Shown here: piece after piece, positions 24,586-35,405 of the stretch
Numbering within the stretch: position 1 is the first letter of the stretch
Layout: each line of letters opens with the position of its first letter
Source of the DNA: Rhabditoides inermis
Taxonomy: Eukaryota; Nematoda; Chromadorea; Rhabditida; Rhabditidae
Length of the DNA stretch: 64,000 nt
Assembly: GCA_963966185.1 (NCBI GenBank)
Contig: CAWZYM010000075.1
Span: 303,501 to 367,500 of the forward strand
Direction of reading: 5' to 3'
Notes under the pieces: generated by a model
Told to the model about the DNA's origin: nothing
What the model saw: the letters and a program-made list of their open reading frames with translations, nothing else
Database searches by the model: none
Made by a program: the position numbers and the translations under genes

Positions 24586-24888
24586 CTAAACACATTCGAG
24601 CAATAAATGTAACAATTCAAAACCACATTCGTTCACAATCGCCAGTAATTGACGAGAAAACTAGATACCGAGGGGGATTGCAAACCACCTTCATCCAAAT
24701 TCAACAAAACTACATCTTTTCGAAGTCAATAATTTACGCAATAATTTACACACGTCTACAAATCACACAGCAGAAACACACGTCACGATACATCACCGGA
24801 TATAAAATTGACAACGTTAGTCGGGTAAGAGTAGTAGGGAACACACACAAGTGAGAGTGGGGCAGTGTCCGGGAGGGGGAGAGACAGC

Positions 24889-27800
24889 CTATGCCTTTCC
24901 GTAGGCGCGGGGGAACCACTTGGCGTCGTGGCGCCAGCAGCTGAGCAGCTCCTCCACCGCCGCCGGCTCGTGCCTGTCCACAAACGAGGCGATCACGCCC
25001 TCCGCTGTCTCCGGGTACGTCACCAGCACCGCGTCGTCTGCAAGGCACGATGAACAAGGGGGAGGAGAGGGAGGGAGGCACGACTCACTTCCGTCGAGCT
25101 TGGTGTTGGGCTGGACAAAGATGCGCCTGGGCTTGCGGCGGGCGATGCACACGTCGCGCCAGCGGAGCTCCGTCTCGTCCACCTACACACCACATCTCCC
25201 CACCCATCCATCCCCTTCCCTCGCCTCGCCTTCCCCCGCCTTTCCCACCTGTCCGTACTCCTCGAACAGCTTGGTTCCGCCGGCCGCGTCTCCAGTCGAC
25301 TTGTACGCCTGCAGCTTGGCCAGGAACTTCTCGACAGCAGGGCGGCCCACAGAGTCGATCTTCGTCTGGTCCAGAGAGAACACCAGGTCGGGCTGTCCGT
25401 CAGCTCCAGTCACCTCCTCAATCTTCACGAAGCCCTCTCCAGCCTCCAGAACCACCTTCGTCAGCACGTAGCGCGCGTAGCAGTGAGCCTGCAAGCATGG
25501 ATCTCAAGCCCCGCCCCCGCCCACTCACCTGTCCCCACTTCTTGAGGTCGGCCGAGTAGAACTCGAGCGCCATGAGACCGGCGCGGATCTCGCTCAGCCA
25601 GTTGACGTACTTGACCTGCTGTCCCAGCTCTCCCTCGTAGCCAAAGATCCTGCAAAGAGGCGGGGTCAGAGAGGGCGTGGTCGAGGAGGCTCACTTGAGA
25701 ATGTCCTCGTCGCAGCACAGCACGTATCCGACCGCCTCTGCCCTGCACTCCTCGTACGCTCCGGAAATGGCTCCAAACTTGGACGACCACGTCTCTCCAG
25801 GCTCGTACCACGAGGTCACCTGAATAACAGCAATATATAATACACCCAGATGTGTGCGCGCTGAACGCCTGAACGCACGGGCTTTCCGGTGATGATGTCC
25901 TTGGTGTTGTCCTTGTCGAAGTTGAATGTTCCGTCGGCGTTCCTCTGGAATAGCTTTCCACTGCCGTGTCCGAGCAGCTCGTGCAGTCCGACCTGCACCT
26001 CGAACGAGTCCTTGTGGTACTTGAACATGAGATCCTGTAAACGGTTCATCAGTAAGCCCTCTGCCTCTTTCCTCTCCCCTCCTATACCTCGTCTTCCTCA
26101 GAGAGGAAGTTCATCTTCTGCTTGGGCGTCGCCGAGATCACGTTGCCCAGAGACACGTTCTTGAAGCCCTCGTTCTGGCGAATGTCGTCATCTACAACAA
26201 GTATAATACATTACACATTCCATGTGAACACATAAATACACCAAGTTGTGCTTGTTTGACTCGACTCACAGTTGGGGATGTTGATTCCGGCAGGGATGCC
26301 GCTCGATCCGAATGCGATAACATCGAGGGCGGTGAAGTCAGGCTTGAGGAACGTATCCTTCTCATAGGCCGCGCCCCACGGCAGACGCTCCAGAATCTTC
26401 TCCGCATTCTCCACCAGGGCCGAGAACTTCTGGCTAGTCTCCTTGTTCACTGCAGCCGCGAATCCCTCGAACTCACCTGAACACAATCAACATCTCTACA
26501 TATCAACCAGATCCAATCCAACCCTCCCCTCCTCCCTCCCTTGCACTCACTCCTGGTTCCGGCGGGGTCGCGGTAGTTCTCGATAAATCCTATGTAGCTC
26601 TCGACGGCGGGTCCGACGTCCTTGATCCAGTGGCGCGAGCCGTCCTTGTGTCCGTCGATGGCTCCGTTGGTGAAGTGCTCGACGTACTTGTCCAGCATCT
26701 TCTTCTGGTTGTCGTTGGCGGCGTGCTTGCCAGCCTCGCGGAGATGTCGGCTGATGCGTGCCATGAGGGGAGAGTAGTCTCCCTGCTCCACAACCACACT
26801 CACGCCCTCAAACTCCTCCGACGACACCTGACCTGCAACAATTTCAATGACGCAACAGCCAGCCAAGATTCGAAAAGAAAACGCTGACCCTGCTGGCTGC
26901 TGGCGAGCTTGATATGGAACAGCGTCTTTCCATCCACCTCCTCCTTGAACAAGCGAGAGTTCCACGACTCCATGTTGTGCGCCTCAACAACATCCAAGCA
27001 ATCACAAACAAAACACAAGCACACTCACCTTGAGGAATCTGTCGACGAGCTCCGCGTCCTGCTTGGTGATGTTCTCTGAGTGGTAGGTGGTGACGCCCTC
27101 GGTTCCGAAGCCCAGACTGAGCTGCTTTGGCTGGAGGGAGCAGATGAGGGGCTCCACCGCGTGCCACGTCGTCAGCACATCCGGGAACTCGGCCGCCGCC
27201 GCAGACGCCGACACCAGAGCCGTCAGCTTGCTCACCTATTGCAAAATACACTATAAACACCAAACTTAACATAACATAAAATGTGGGGGGGGGACAGAAG
27301 AAAACAATTAATACCTCGACATCGGGCACAATCTTGGTATCTCCAAATCCCTTGTAGTTGCCGCCGTTTGCATAGAAACCGGCCGCGTACACTAGAAGCG
27401 ACTTGAACTCCTCCTGAAAATGATCGAAATGGCGAAGGAACAACAACAATGAGATGCGCACCTCCGTCCATCCACTGGCGAGGGCCTTGGTCTTGAGCTG
27501 GTCGATAGGCTCAGCCTTAAACATCTTGTACAGCACGGCGAAGATGCCAGCAGCTTCCGGAGACACCTACAATGTTTAAAATATTCTAAATAATTTCAAA
27601 ATGAACATACCTGAAGGAACACGATGAGGGATCCGTCGAAAGAGGCCTTGGCGATGTGGTGGGCATACTGCCTCTCTTCAGCCGTCAGACCTAAATGGAT
27701 CGAACGGAATGAAAATGGAAAAAAAATGGATCGAACGGAATACATGGAATGAAAAGCAAAGCAAGCCATCACTGACACTTGAATGCGGCGGAGCAGTCGA

Positions 27801-28406
27801 GGGGACACACGGGCGTGTCGTTGGGCAGAGTGTAGAGAGAGCGGTCGAGCGGCTTGTCCGTCATACTGAAATGAGCCTGTGAGAACACACGGACCACGTC
27901 TTCCACGCGAAGATTGATTGGGCGGAATACAAATGAGTGAGAGAATGGAAGAGAGCGTGAGCGTGTGCGCTGACCGCTTGCCTAGGACGCCGTGAGTGAG
28001 CTGTTTGGGGACGAGATTGGTTTGCGAGAGGAGCGTGAATGATCGACGTGCGACTCGCACGAACAGAGAGCGCACCAGGTGCACGGCCGCACCGAACGTC
28101 GACACAGGCATCGCCACAATCACCGCATAAACTGATGCAGACAGACACAAGGTGGGACAATGACATGCAAGTTTCAAAGCAAACGAGGTTAGAACGACAT
28201 GGTACAACACAACGTACTGACATGTTGGACTTGACAGCAGCCGAGTAGTTGCGGATGTTGAGGGCTTCAACTTGGAGGAGACGTGCGGGAACAACGGGCT
28301 TTGACACCGGCAGAGACGCGGCAGTCCGCGTAGCAGGAACGATCCAACGGCGGCGCGCAAATACAGAAGAGAAACGACGCGACGTCGACGACAAATTGCG
28401 CAGCAT
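24889..28406 (-). CDS. DPP3: Dipeptidyl peptidase III with mitochondrial-type leader
   Basis: Zinc metallopeptidase (M49) that removes dipeptides from oligopeptides. Sixteen exons: 28218-28406, 27777-27876, 27611-27690, 27462-27566, 27315-27413, 27029-27235, 26889-26982, 26551-26832, 26270-26476, 26088-26191, 25879-26034, 25695-25819, 25529-25649, 25249-25488, 25089-25182 and 24889-25037; 783 residues. The catalytic HELLGH motif lies in [19 protein letters not shown], and the third ligand glutamate in [11 protein letters not shown]. Other matches: [31 protein letters not shown]-type [33 protein letters not shown]. The first 63 residues are extra relative to human DPP3 (737 aa): Arg/Ser-rich, without acidic residues in the first 45, typical of mitochondrial targeting. 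A second start, [10 protein letters not shown] in exon 2, would give the cytosolic form. Confidence 0.98.
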
Positions 28407-28821
28407 GATGATAATGATTACTGATCAACAAAGATCTAATGAGATATGCTAACAATTACTAAAGCGGCGCTAACCAAGAAACAACGCGCCGCCGTTGTTT
28501 GTGTTGAGGATTGATCCTGAATGGCATGAATGATACCAGCTTGCACAAATTTTGATGTAACACATATACGCAATACCTTGGATAAAAGACAACAAAAAAA
28601 ACTAACAGAACTGAAGATAAAAACGGCGCGACAAAGCAAAAGGTTTACATACATGAAAAAATTTAAAAATAATGATATAGTGAGAAATTGCATAAACTGC
28701 ACGACGCTATTTGTCACAACAAAACTACGGTATTTTGAGACATACATCGTAATTTTGATGTTGTTTATGTTTTTTGCATAACAGAGAACATAAAATTGTT
28801 TGTGTGTATTCCAGAGTAGGC
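28407..28821. other. Divergent promoter region DPP3 / KDM7-like
   Basis: AT-rich spacer between divergent genes; it ends with a TTCCAG acceptor about 7 bp before the next ATG. No repeat or RNA gene seen. Confidence 0.5.
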
Positions 28822-31494
28822 ATGGCACGCTACGGCGCGTGTCGGCCTCCTCGTGACCGTCCCACAGAACCTCCGATCCACTCCTCTCTCAAAGGGTTAG
28901 TTATGCTTTTGAGTTCTCACATTTTTTATGCGTTGATGTGCTAATATATATTTGCCGATAACCACGATATTCGTACCTATTTCTTCCAGGGAGCCGAAGG
29001 ACGAGGAGCCAAAGAAGAATGTCGGTGGGAAGATCAGCTCGCCCGTGCGCGGAAAAGAGAAGACTAAAAGCAAGCTCGCTGTACCGGAAAGGAAGCGCGC
29101 TGTCCGTCGCAAGAGGGATCTGGACGACCTGGTTGTCTTCAAGAGGAGGAAGAATGTGCTGTGTGGAGAGTGCGGACTGGAAGCAGATGGTCCGTCCGCC
29201 AAGTGGGCACTACTCGCCGAGGCCAACAAGGACCAGATGGACCTGCCAGTCTACAAGCCCATCCAGTGCCACACATGTAACAAAAGCTACCACACGAGGC
29301 CAGTCCTCAGTTCTTATCCCTCTATCCTACTTCTGTATTTAGCTGTGTCGGCCTGACTCCCCTCGAAGGGTACTGGTTCACCTACACCTGCAAGGAGTGC
29401 TCGGCCAACGGAGTCCACCAGCTGCTGGGTCGGTCTCATTCCTTGTTTGATCGATGTGCATAATGTGTGTTGAGATAAGCAAGTGCACGCGCCGAATCGC
29501 CTGGATCCCCTCTCGGAGAGTGAGAAGGGGAAACCCTTACAGATGGGCAGTGTGCCGCACACAGAGGAGATGAAGCTGCGCCTCACTGACCCCTCTCGCT
29601 CCGACTACATACCCGACGCAGAACAGTCAGTTCCCATGGGCTGTTCCCCCACTGTGTTCTTGCAGGTCGGGCAGCGATCGCGCCGTGTTCACGGATGATT
29701 TCGCCAAGTTCTGTCAGGTCTTAGAGGAGAGCAAGAAACGTGGCTGGAAGAAAGTGAGCAGCATTCCACTATGTTGTTAGCACGTTGTTTCAGATACTCG
29801 TGTGGAGAGGCAAGCAGAGTGTGCTGAGACTGCGCACGCCGGGAAAGAGCCTCGACGAGATACTGGCTCTATGCGGTAGGTGGCACTAGACCCATCTCTC
29901 CCCACAGTCACCCCGATTCAGGGCCGGACAAGATGGTGAAGGCGATCGACAGCCCGCGGCAGCACGTGTGCTGGATCCGCCTGGGGGACTACGTGCGCAT
30001 CATGAAAGAGGGCCGCATCAAGCTCAACCTCATCTCATTCGAGGCGGGCGACACGGAGTGAGTGGCCCTGTGCACTGGTTGCGTGACAGACACGTCCAGG
30101 CTGGCCCGTCTGATTCTTCCGCCGGAGATCGTGCGCCAGTTGTCGCTCAGTCTGCGCGTGTGGCCCGACCAGAACGCGGCGGTGGACGAGCATGGCGAGC
30201 CAGTGCCCTTCGAGGACCCCGGCAAGCGCATCGCCCGCTCATTCAGCGCCAGCCACGTCTCCATCCCACTCGTCAGACACTCTTATCCATTACTGATTTG
30301 TAAGGCTAATAGTGACTGTTGAGGCGTCTCGCTTCGTGATTTTGAGCTGCGCGGACGCGTTCACCCTCTGGCACATTGACATCAGCGGCTCGGCGGTGTG
30401 GAACTATGTGGAGACGGGGCACAAGACGTTCGTCGTCGCCGACCTGGACAAGAGGAACGTGGACGTGTTCGGCCGGCACAACAAGGCCAAGGAGACGGAG
30501 GTGGACCTGAGCGACCAGCTCACCGGTCTCATACAGGTACATGTGCTTGTTGAGCACTGCCAAGTGGTGTGTTGAGATCAATGTGCGCGCGGGCGACACG
30601 ATCCTGATGCCCGGAGGCATCGTGCACTGCGTCGTCACCTGGCACGAGACGATCATGTACGGGGGCAACTTCCTCTCCGCCCTCTCCGTACCCATGCAGA
30701 TTCAGTCAGTCATTCTTTATGTATTCGTTTCAATGGTTATTGTACATGTACAATTTTATTTCAGACATATATAAGGGAAAATTAGGGGAAAGATTGTATT
30801 CTGGTTGTTTAGTGTGGCGCAGATGGAGGAGCGCCACAAGACTCCGGTTGACGATCGCTACGCCGGCTTCGACTACCTACACTTCTACGCAGCCGAGTCC
30901 CTTCGACACTCCATCACAGGTATGTGCTCTGCATTCCTGTGTTCTGTTCGTTGTACTTGTACTTGTTTACCCCCTTTTGTTTGAGATGCGATTCAAGAAA
31001 AGAGGGTGTTGTCAGCGAGGCACGAGGATGCGGCCAAGGCGCTCATTCCCTACCTCGACAAGGTCGCCAACCCAAAGCGCAAGCGCGACAAGACGGATGA
31101 GGAAGTGGAGGAGGAGAAGGTAGGCAGGAGACCCGGCTGGTATTGATCGATTGTTGCAGTACTGGAAGCACGCGTTCTGTGGTGTGTGGGAGAGTATGAA
31201 GATGGAGTACGACAGCTACCTGGAGGCTGTGCGGTCGAGTGGCCAAGCATCCACTCGCCATCCAGTCGCCACTCGCAGCAGCAGGCGCATTGCCAAGCAG
31301 GTACATAATAATTATTTATTTTATCACTTTAAAGTTCTCTCTGCAGTGTAACGGGTCGAAATTTTTTGGTTCAATTCCTCTTCGAATGTTGTTATCGATT
31401 GATTTAGGCGCCGTGTGCGGACGACTCTGTGTGCGAGGGTCTGCGTTGGCTGGGAGATGACATGGATGTGCGAGTGGGAGAGGGGGAGAAGTGA
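28822..31494 (+). CDS. PHD-JmjC histone demethylase, KDM7 (PHF8/JMJD-1.2) type
   Basis: Fe(II)/2-oxoglutarate enzyme removing methyl groups from histone lysines. Fourteen exons: 28822-28895, 28990-29298, 29343-29428, 29484-29625, 29666-29753, 29794-29875, 29922-30057, 30100-30271, 30324-30536, 30577-30704, 30813-30919, 30998-31119, 31160-31300 and 31408-31494; 628 residues. The PHD finger comes first: CGECGLEADG, a long loop, CHTCNKSYHTSCVGL, YTCKEC. The JmjC domain shows iron ligands H and D in LWHIDISGSAVWNYV, the HKTFVV strand, and the distal H in GGIVHCVVTW. PHD before JmjC is the KDM7 order (KDM2 has the reverse). Intron 2 would be GC-AG (29299-29342), required to restore the HTSC of the PHD finger. 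Several acceptors end in TTGAG. Confidence 0.92.
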
Positions 31495-31668
31495 GCAGAC
31501 AGCCAGGTGGAGTGGACACCTGGACACAAGTGGAAGGGGGAGCGCTGGTCACGAGTCTCCAGTGTCGCCCTCCTTCCACCGTTATTTATCAGAATATTTT
31601 AGAGATTGCATGCAAATTTTGATGCTATGTATAACTATTGTGTTCTTTTTTGTGCCGGTTCAAGCGTT

Positions 31669-31806
31669 TGTACCGGTGTGTTGAATTCATTCAGAGTTTA
31701 TTTAGAATTTTATGAGCTTTATTTCCCGAGATTGAGCTTTTGTACCGGTTCTATTGAATTTATTCAGAGTTTATTTAGAATTTTATATGGTATTTACCGA
31801 GATTGA
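31669..31806. repeat. Two-copy tandem duplication
   Basis: Copies at 31669-31736 and 31741-31806 share TGTACCGGT, TTCAGAGTTTATTTAGAATT and CGAGATTGA with scattered differences. Confidence 0.85.
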
Positions 31807-31992
31807 CGCGTTGTAAGGGATAATTCCGGGTTCAAGTTGCCTTCTCCGCTTTTGACTCTTCGTATTTATGCCAAGTGTGTTGAGTGAGTCTCCCTTTGAT
31901 TGCTTATTTATTTGATTTTCATTTCCCGACGAGGTAATGCATCTCGGTTGAACGGTTGTTGTGTTGATCTTATTTCTTTGTTTTTTTCTCTC

Positions 31993-31998
31993 AATAAA
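31993..31998 (+). terminator. Possible polyadenylation signal of the KDM7-like gene
   Basis: AATAAA 498 bp after the stop codon. Confidence 0.4.
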
Positions 31999-32529
31999 TT
32001 TGAAAATCCAAATGCCTTGAAATTTCGATGTCATCTAGTTGCAACGATGAATATAGTAGGCCCGCAAATGAGCTCCACTCTTTTCACGAAAGAGTTTAGG
32101 GTGATCAGACGAAGATCAGAATCAGATCCCATTGAATGTTGTTTTCCATTTGACACAACTTTGCGTGGGTACTCAAGGTCGAACCCGCGGACCGCTGCTT
32201 GCCAAGCGAGAGCGTTATCACTTCTGCATGGGTTCATGTGAGAAGAGTTGCGAAGTAGAGATATGAACGCCAAAGAAAATCTGCGATGCATTTCATCCAG
32301 TATACTTTAGTTGTCCACGATAATTTTTTCACCGAAAAATCTTGAGCTAAGTGCGAGCCTATATACATGTCGACATAAAATTACTTCAAAATAAGGAATA
32401 TTTATGCATGAAATAAATTCGGTGCGATAAAATCTGTAGTAGTGTACACGGGAATAGGGAGACCAGTATTGTAAGGCGTGAGGTATGCATGGACGAGTAG
32501 TGGCGAATGAAAGAGGAGAGGCTGAACAT

Positions 32530-34225
32530 CTACTGGACGAAGGTGGCCATGATAGCCCAGTGATCGGAGGGGAAGCAGAGACAGGAGCGGATGCGCTGGC
32601 GGCCCTCCAGAGAGAAGTCCTGCACGCGACGCAGCGGGCCAGACCAGAACAGACTGAAAGGCGTCCATACCCCCCCCCCCCCTCTTTCTCTCTCTTTCAC
32701 CGGTCGAATCGACAGCGCGCCCCTCCGTACGCCTGTTTGTTGTCGTTGGTGCGCGTGTCCCATGTGTAGCGAGTCTAGAAGGAAGAGTGAATGAAGGACC
32801 CTCTCCTTTCTGCTTCCGCGTACCTTGTTATTGCATCCGGCTTCGATCCACGCGTCGCGCACTCCAGCAGGAATGTTCGACACCTAAAAAAATGTATTAA
32901 TCATCATTAGAATACAATCATCTACTCTTATTTCTTTGAAATAGTTTAACATTCTCGCCTCTTCGTCGCGGATGTTGAGATCGCCACCGAAGAAGATGAG
33001 AGAGTGCGGGTGCGCGGCGCGGATGGAAGCCATCTGAGAAGGGGTTGGGGGAAGAAAGAGAGAGGGAGACATGCCTTGTTCATGCAGAGTATAAACTGGG
33101 CGGTCCTCTGTCGCGAGTGCTCCTTCATGCTCTCCAGGTGGGTGTTGAGCAGAAACACCTCCTGCTCACCGATTCGGCCCTGCACATCAATCGATCACCT
33201 GCCTGGCCAAGCCCGCACGCACCTGCACAATCTGGAGGGTCCTACCCATTCCGCTGTTCTCGTAGTGGATCACCTCGTGCTTGTCCACTGAGAACATCTT
33301 GCTAGTCAGAATCGCAGTGTAGTACAGGGCGCCTCTGATAATCAATCGATACCGTTTATTATGTGCCATGTCAGTGTGCGCACCTGTTAGAGTAGTGGAT
33401 GTCGTAGATCTTTCCGAGTCGGTCGATAGTCTCGATCTCCCTGTCCACAACCTCTTGTAGGAAAACGAAGTCGGCAGAGAGGCTGAAATGATTACGTTGT
33501 TGCCAAAATTCTCTCTATATGTGCATGTGGCACTGACGTGGTGACGATCTTATAGACTGCCTTCATTCGGGTGGCGAGGCTGCAGCCATCGAGTCCGTCG
33601 ATGTTCCATGAGAGGACGGACACCTCCAGCCCCTCCAGGTCGACTGGCTCGCTGGTCGGCGGCCGCGAGACCGCCACCTGATCCGTGCGCGGACCACGCC
33701 CGCCGAAGAACACGTTCAGAGCGCCCTACACATTCATCATCGGTGCGATACGAGTTACGACATCGATGATATACGTGCAGGGAAATTGCGCGTAGTGAAC
33801 GGGCCGACCTCGAGATTCCAGGCGACGTCGCGCAGCACCATCTTGGCCATGTCCTCGTCGGTGTCGGTGATGGAGACGAACTGCCTGACAGCGTCTTTCT
33901 GCAGCGAAGTCAGAGGAAGCTCCTGTAAAAGAGGATGGTGAGAAAAACAAGGTAACCTTGAATCCACACCGCACCTCGTCCTCCATCTCGTCCTCCTCCT
34001 GTTCCATGTCTCCCGCATTGCCACTGTCATCAGCACCACTCGTCGCATCTACTAAGGATGCATCACAGAAAGTGTACCACAAACGTTTGCAATTGCAACA
34101 TTTATGATATATGAGCGAGCGTGATTGTACGACGAACCCTGATCGTCGTCTCCGAGCACGACGACATCATCGTCCGCGCGATCAGCAACGTCGGAACGAA
34201 TCGCTTGTTCCTCCGAATCAGTCAT
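32530..34225 (-). CDS. TDP2: Tyrosyl-DNA phosphodiesterase 2
   Basis: Removes topoisomerase II peptides from 5' DNA ends. Exons 34138-34225, 33975-34051, 33809-33922, 33538-33725, 33384-33482, 33223-33334, 33075-33179, 32926-33033, 32824-32883, 32701-32774 and 32530-32653; 382 residues (human 362). An acidic N-terminus precedes a UBA-like domain (LQKDAVRQFVSITDTDEDMAK). The exonuclease-endonuclease-phosphatase domain has all key motifs: LSWNIDGLD, DFVFLQEVVD (metal-binding E), LLNTHLESMKEHSRQR (TxxLES), IFFGGDLNIRDEE (GDxNxRD) and FPSDHWAIMATF (SDH catalytic histidine). The intron 32884-32925 is 42 nt; the one starting at 33074 has a GC donor (AAG|GCATGT). Confidence 0.95.
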
Positions 34226-34589
34226 TCTACACAAGAGTTATATAAGAGTTATACAAACGAAAATAAACAAAAAATATAACATGAAAAAAACATGACACAA
34301 ATTCCCGCGTAGTGTAATGGTGCAACACGGTAGCAAGCGTGCACAACTTTACTTTCTGGATTAAAAAATATTATTCTAATATTATTCGGCAATTACAAAA
34401 GTGCGGCATGCCGGCATGCGGCATGCGGCCTTTCATGCCGCATGCCGCATTTGCCGCATTTATTTTCTGTGCGGGACCTTTGAATATAATGCCATCAAAA
34501 CACACATGTTCTCTCTCCTCATCTCTTTTTCTCTTCTATCCTTTTCTCTTTTTTCTTTTCATATATCTCCACCATGAAATAAGCTGAAG
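34226..34589. other. Divergent spacer with GCATGC hairpin
   Basis: AT-rich spacer between TDP2 and the next plus-strand gene; it holds the left copy of the GCATGC hairpin element. Confidence 0.5.
34391..34452 (+). repeat. GCATGC hairpin element, left copy
   Basis: AATTACAAAAGTGCGGCATG, then alternating GCATGC/CCGG palindromes, ending CATGCCGCATGCCGCATTT. The core can fold on itself. A near-identical copy lies inverted at 40611-40672. Confidence 0.9.
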
Positions 34590-35342
34590 ATGAATCGTGA
34601 CTTGCTGATAAGAAGACTACAAGACTGTGATAGGTAAGGATATAGGAAATGATTAGTCTAGTAATACACATTAAGGTCGCAATGTGCGGAGAGATCGACG
34701 CCATCTACCGCAGTCAGAAGTACTGTCACTTCACTGGTGGACGTAACGGGGCTCACTGCCAAGCAGATAAGCAAAGATGGCTTGTCTCCGTGGAATTCAG
34801 GTATGATGGTTATTGCCTTTATAGAAATAACATGCTGTTTCTCTAGGCCAAGTGAAGCAAAGCTCCTCCCTCTATATCTATTCGGCTGCTGATGGTCTGT
34901 CGAAGAAAATCCCTCGCATCTCATCCGCCCCACATGGGAGCATAGTCCTACGGATCATGTACGGATCACACCCACTCGATTCACGAATCACGCGAAAGGT
35001 ATTATTTCATACAACTTTATTGTACTGTGCGTCGTACAGATTTCATATCTGGTGTGTACTCCGAGAGACGAAGCTATTTCTCCTGCTGAGATACAGTACA
35101 ATGTTTCTGCTGACGGAAAAGAGCTGACCGCCGGCACTAGCATGCCTGTTACGATCACGAAGGAAAATGCGTTCAAGGTGATGATGTCAGATCAAGCATT
35201 AGAACATCATGCGTATTCACAGGAAGCTTTGAGAGGCGGACGGAGCCGGGAGGACGCGCGACAAATCGCCAATGAGATTCAGGAAGGTGGCTACATGACA
35301 ATCCATCAGGTATTTCCATCAGGTATCTCTCTTTTGGCTTAG
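34590..35342 (+). CDS. Unrecognised protein, five exons
   Basis: Exons 34590-34633, 34676-34800, 34847-34998, 35040-35177 and 35223-35342 (stop TAG) give 192 residues; the phases of all four junctions agree. The start is MNRDLLIRRL. Visible features: TVTSLVDVTGLTAKQISKDG, LYIYSAADGLSKKIPRISSA, ISYLVCTPRDEAISPAEIQY and EALRGGRSREDARQIANEI. There is no signal peptide or membrane span, and no family was recognised. If the 33 bp from 35310 (GTATTT to TTTAG) are an unusually short intron, the protein ends instead at 35405 with a basic tail (DRARARFFKKRYLK). Confidence 0.5.
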
Positions 35343-35405
35343 GATAGGGCTCGCGCCAGATTTTTCAAGAAGCGATATCTAAAGGTCATGTTAGCAACAA
35401 TGTGA

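Larger units (their letters stand above)
31495..32529. other. Convergent intergenic region KDM7-like / TDP2
   Basis: Contains an AATAAA signal at 31993-31998 and a tandem duplication of about 70 bp at 31669-31806. No gene seen. Confidence 0.5.
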
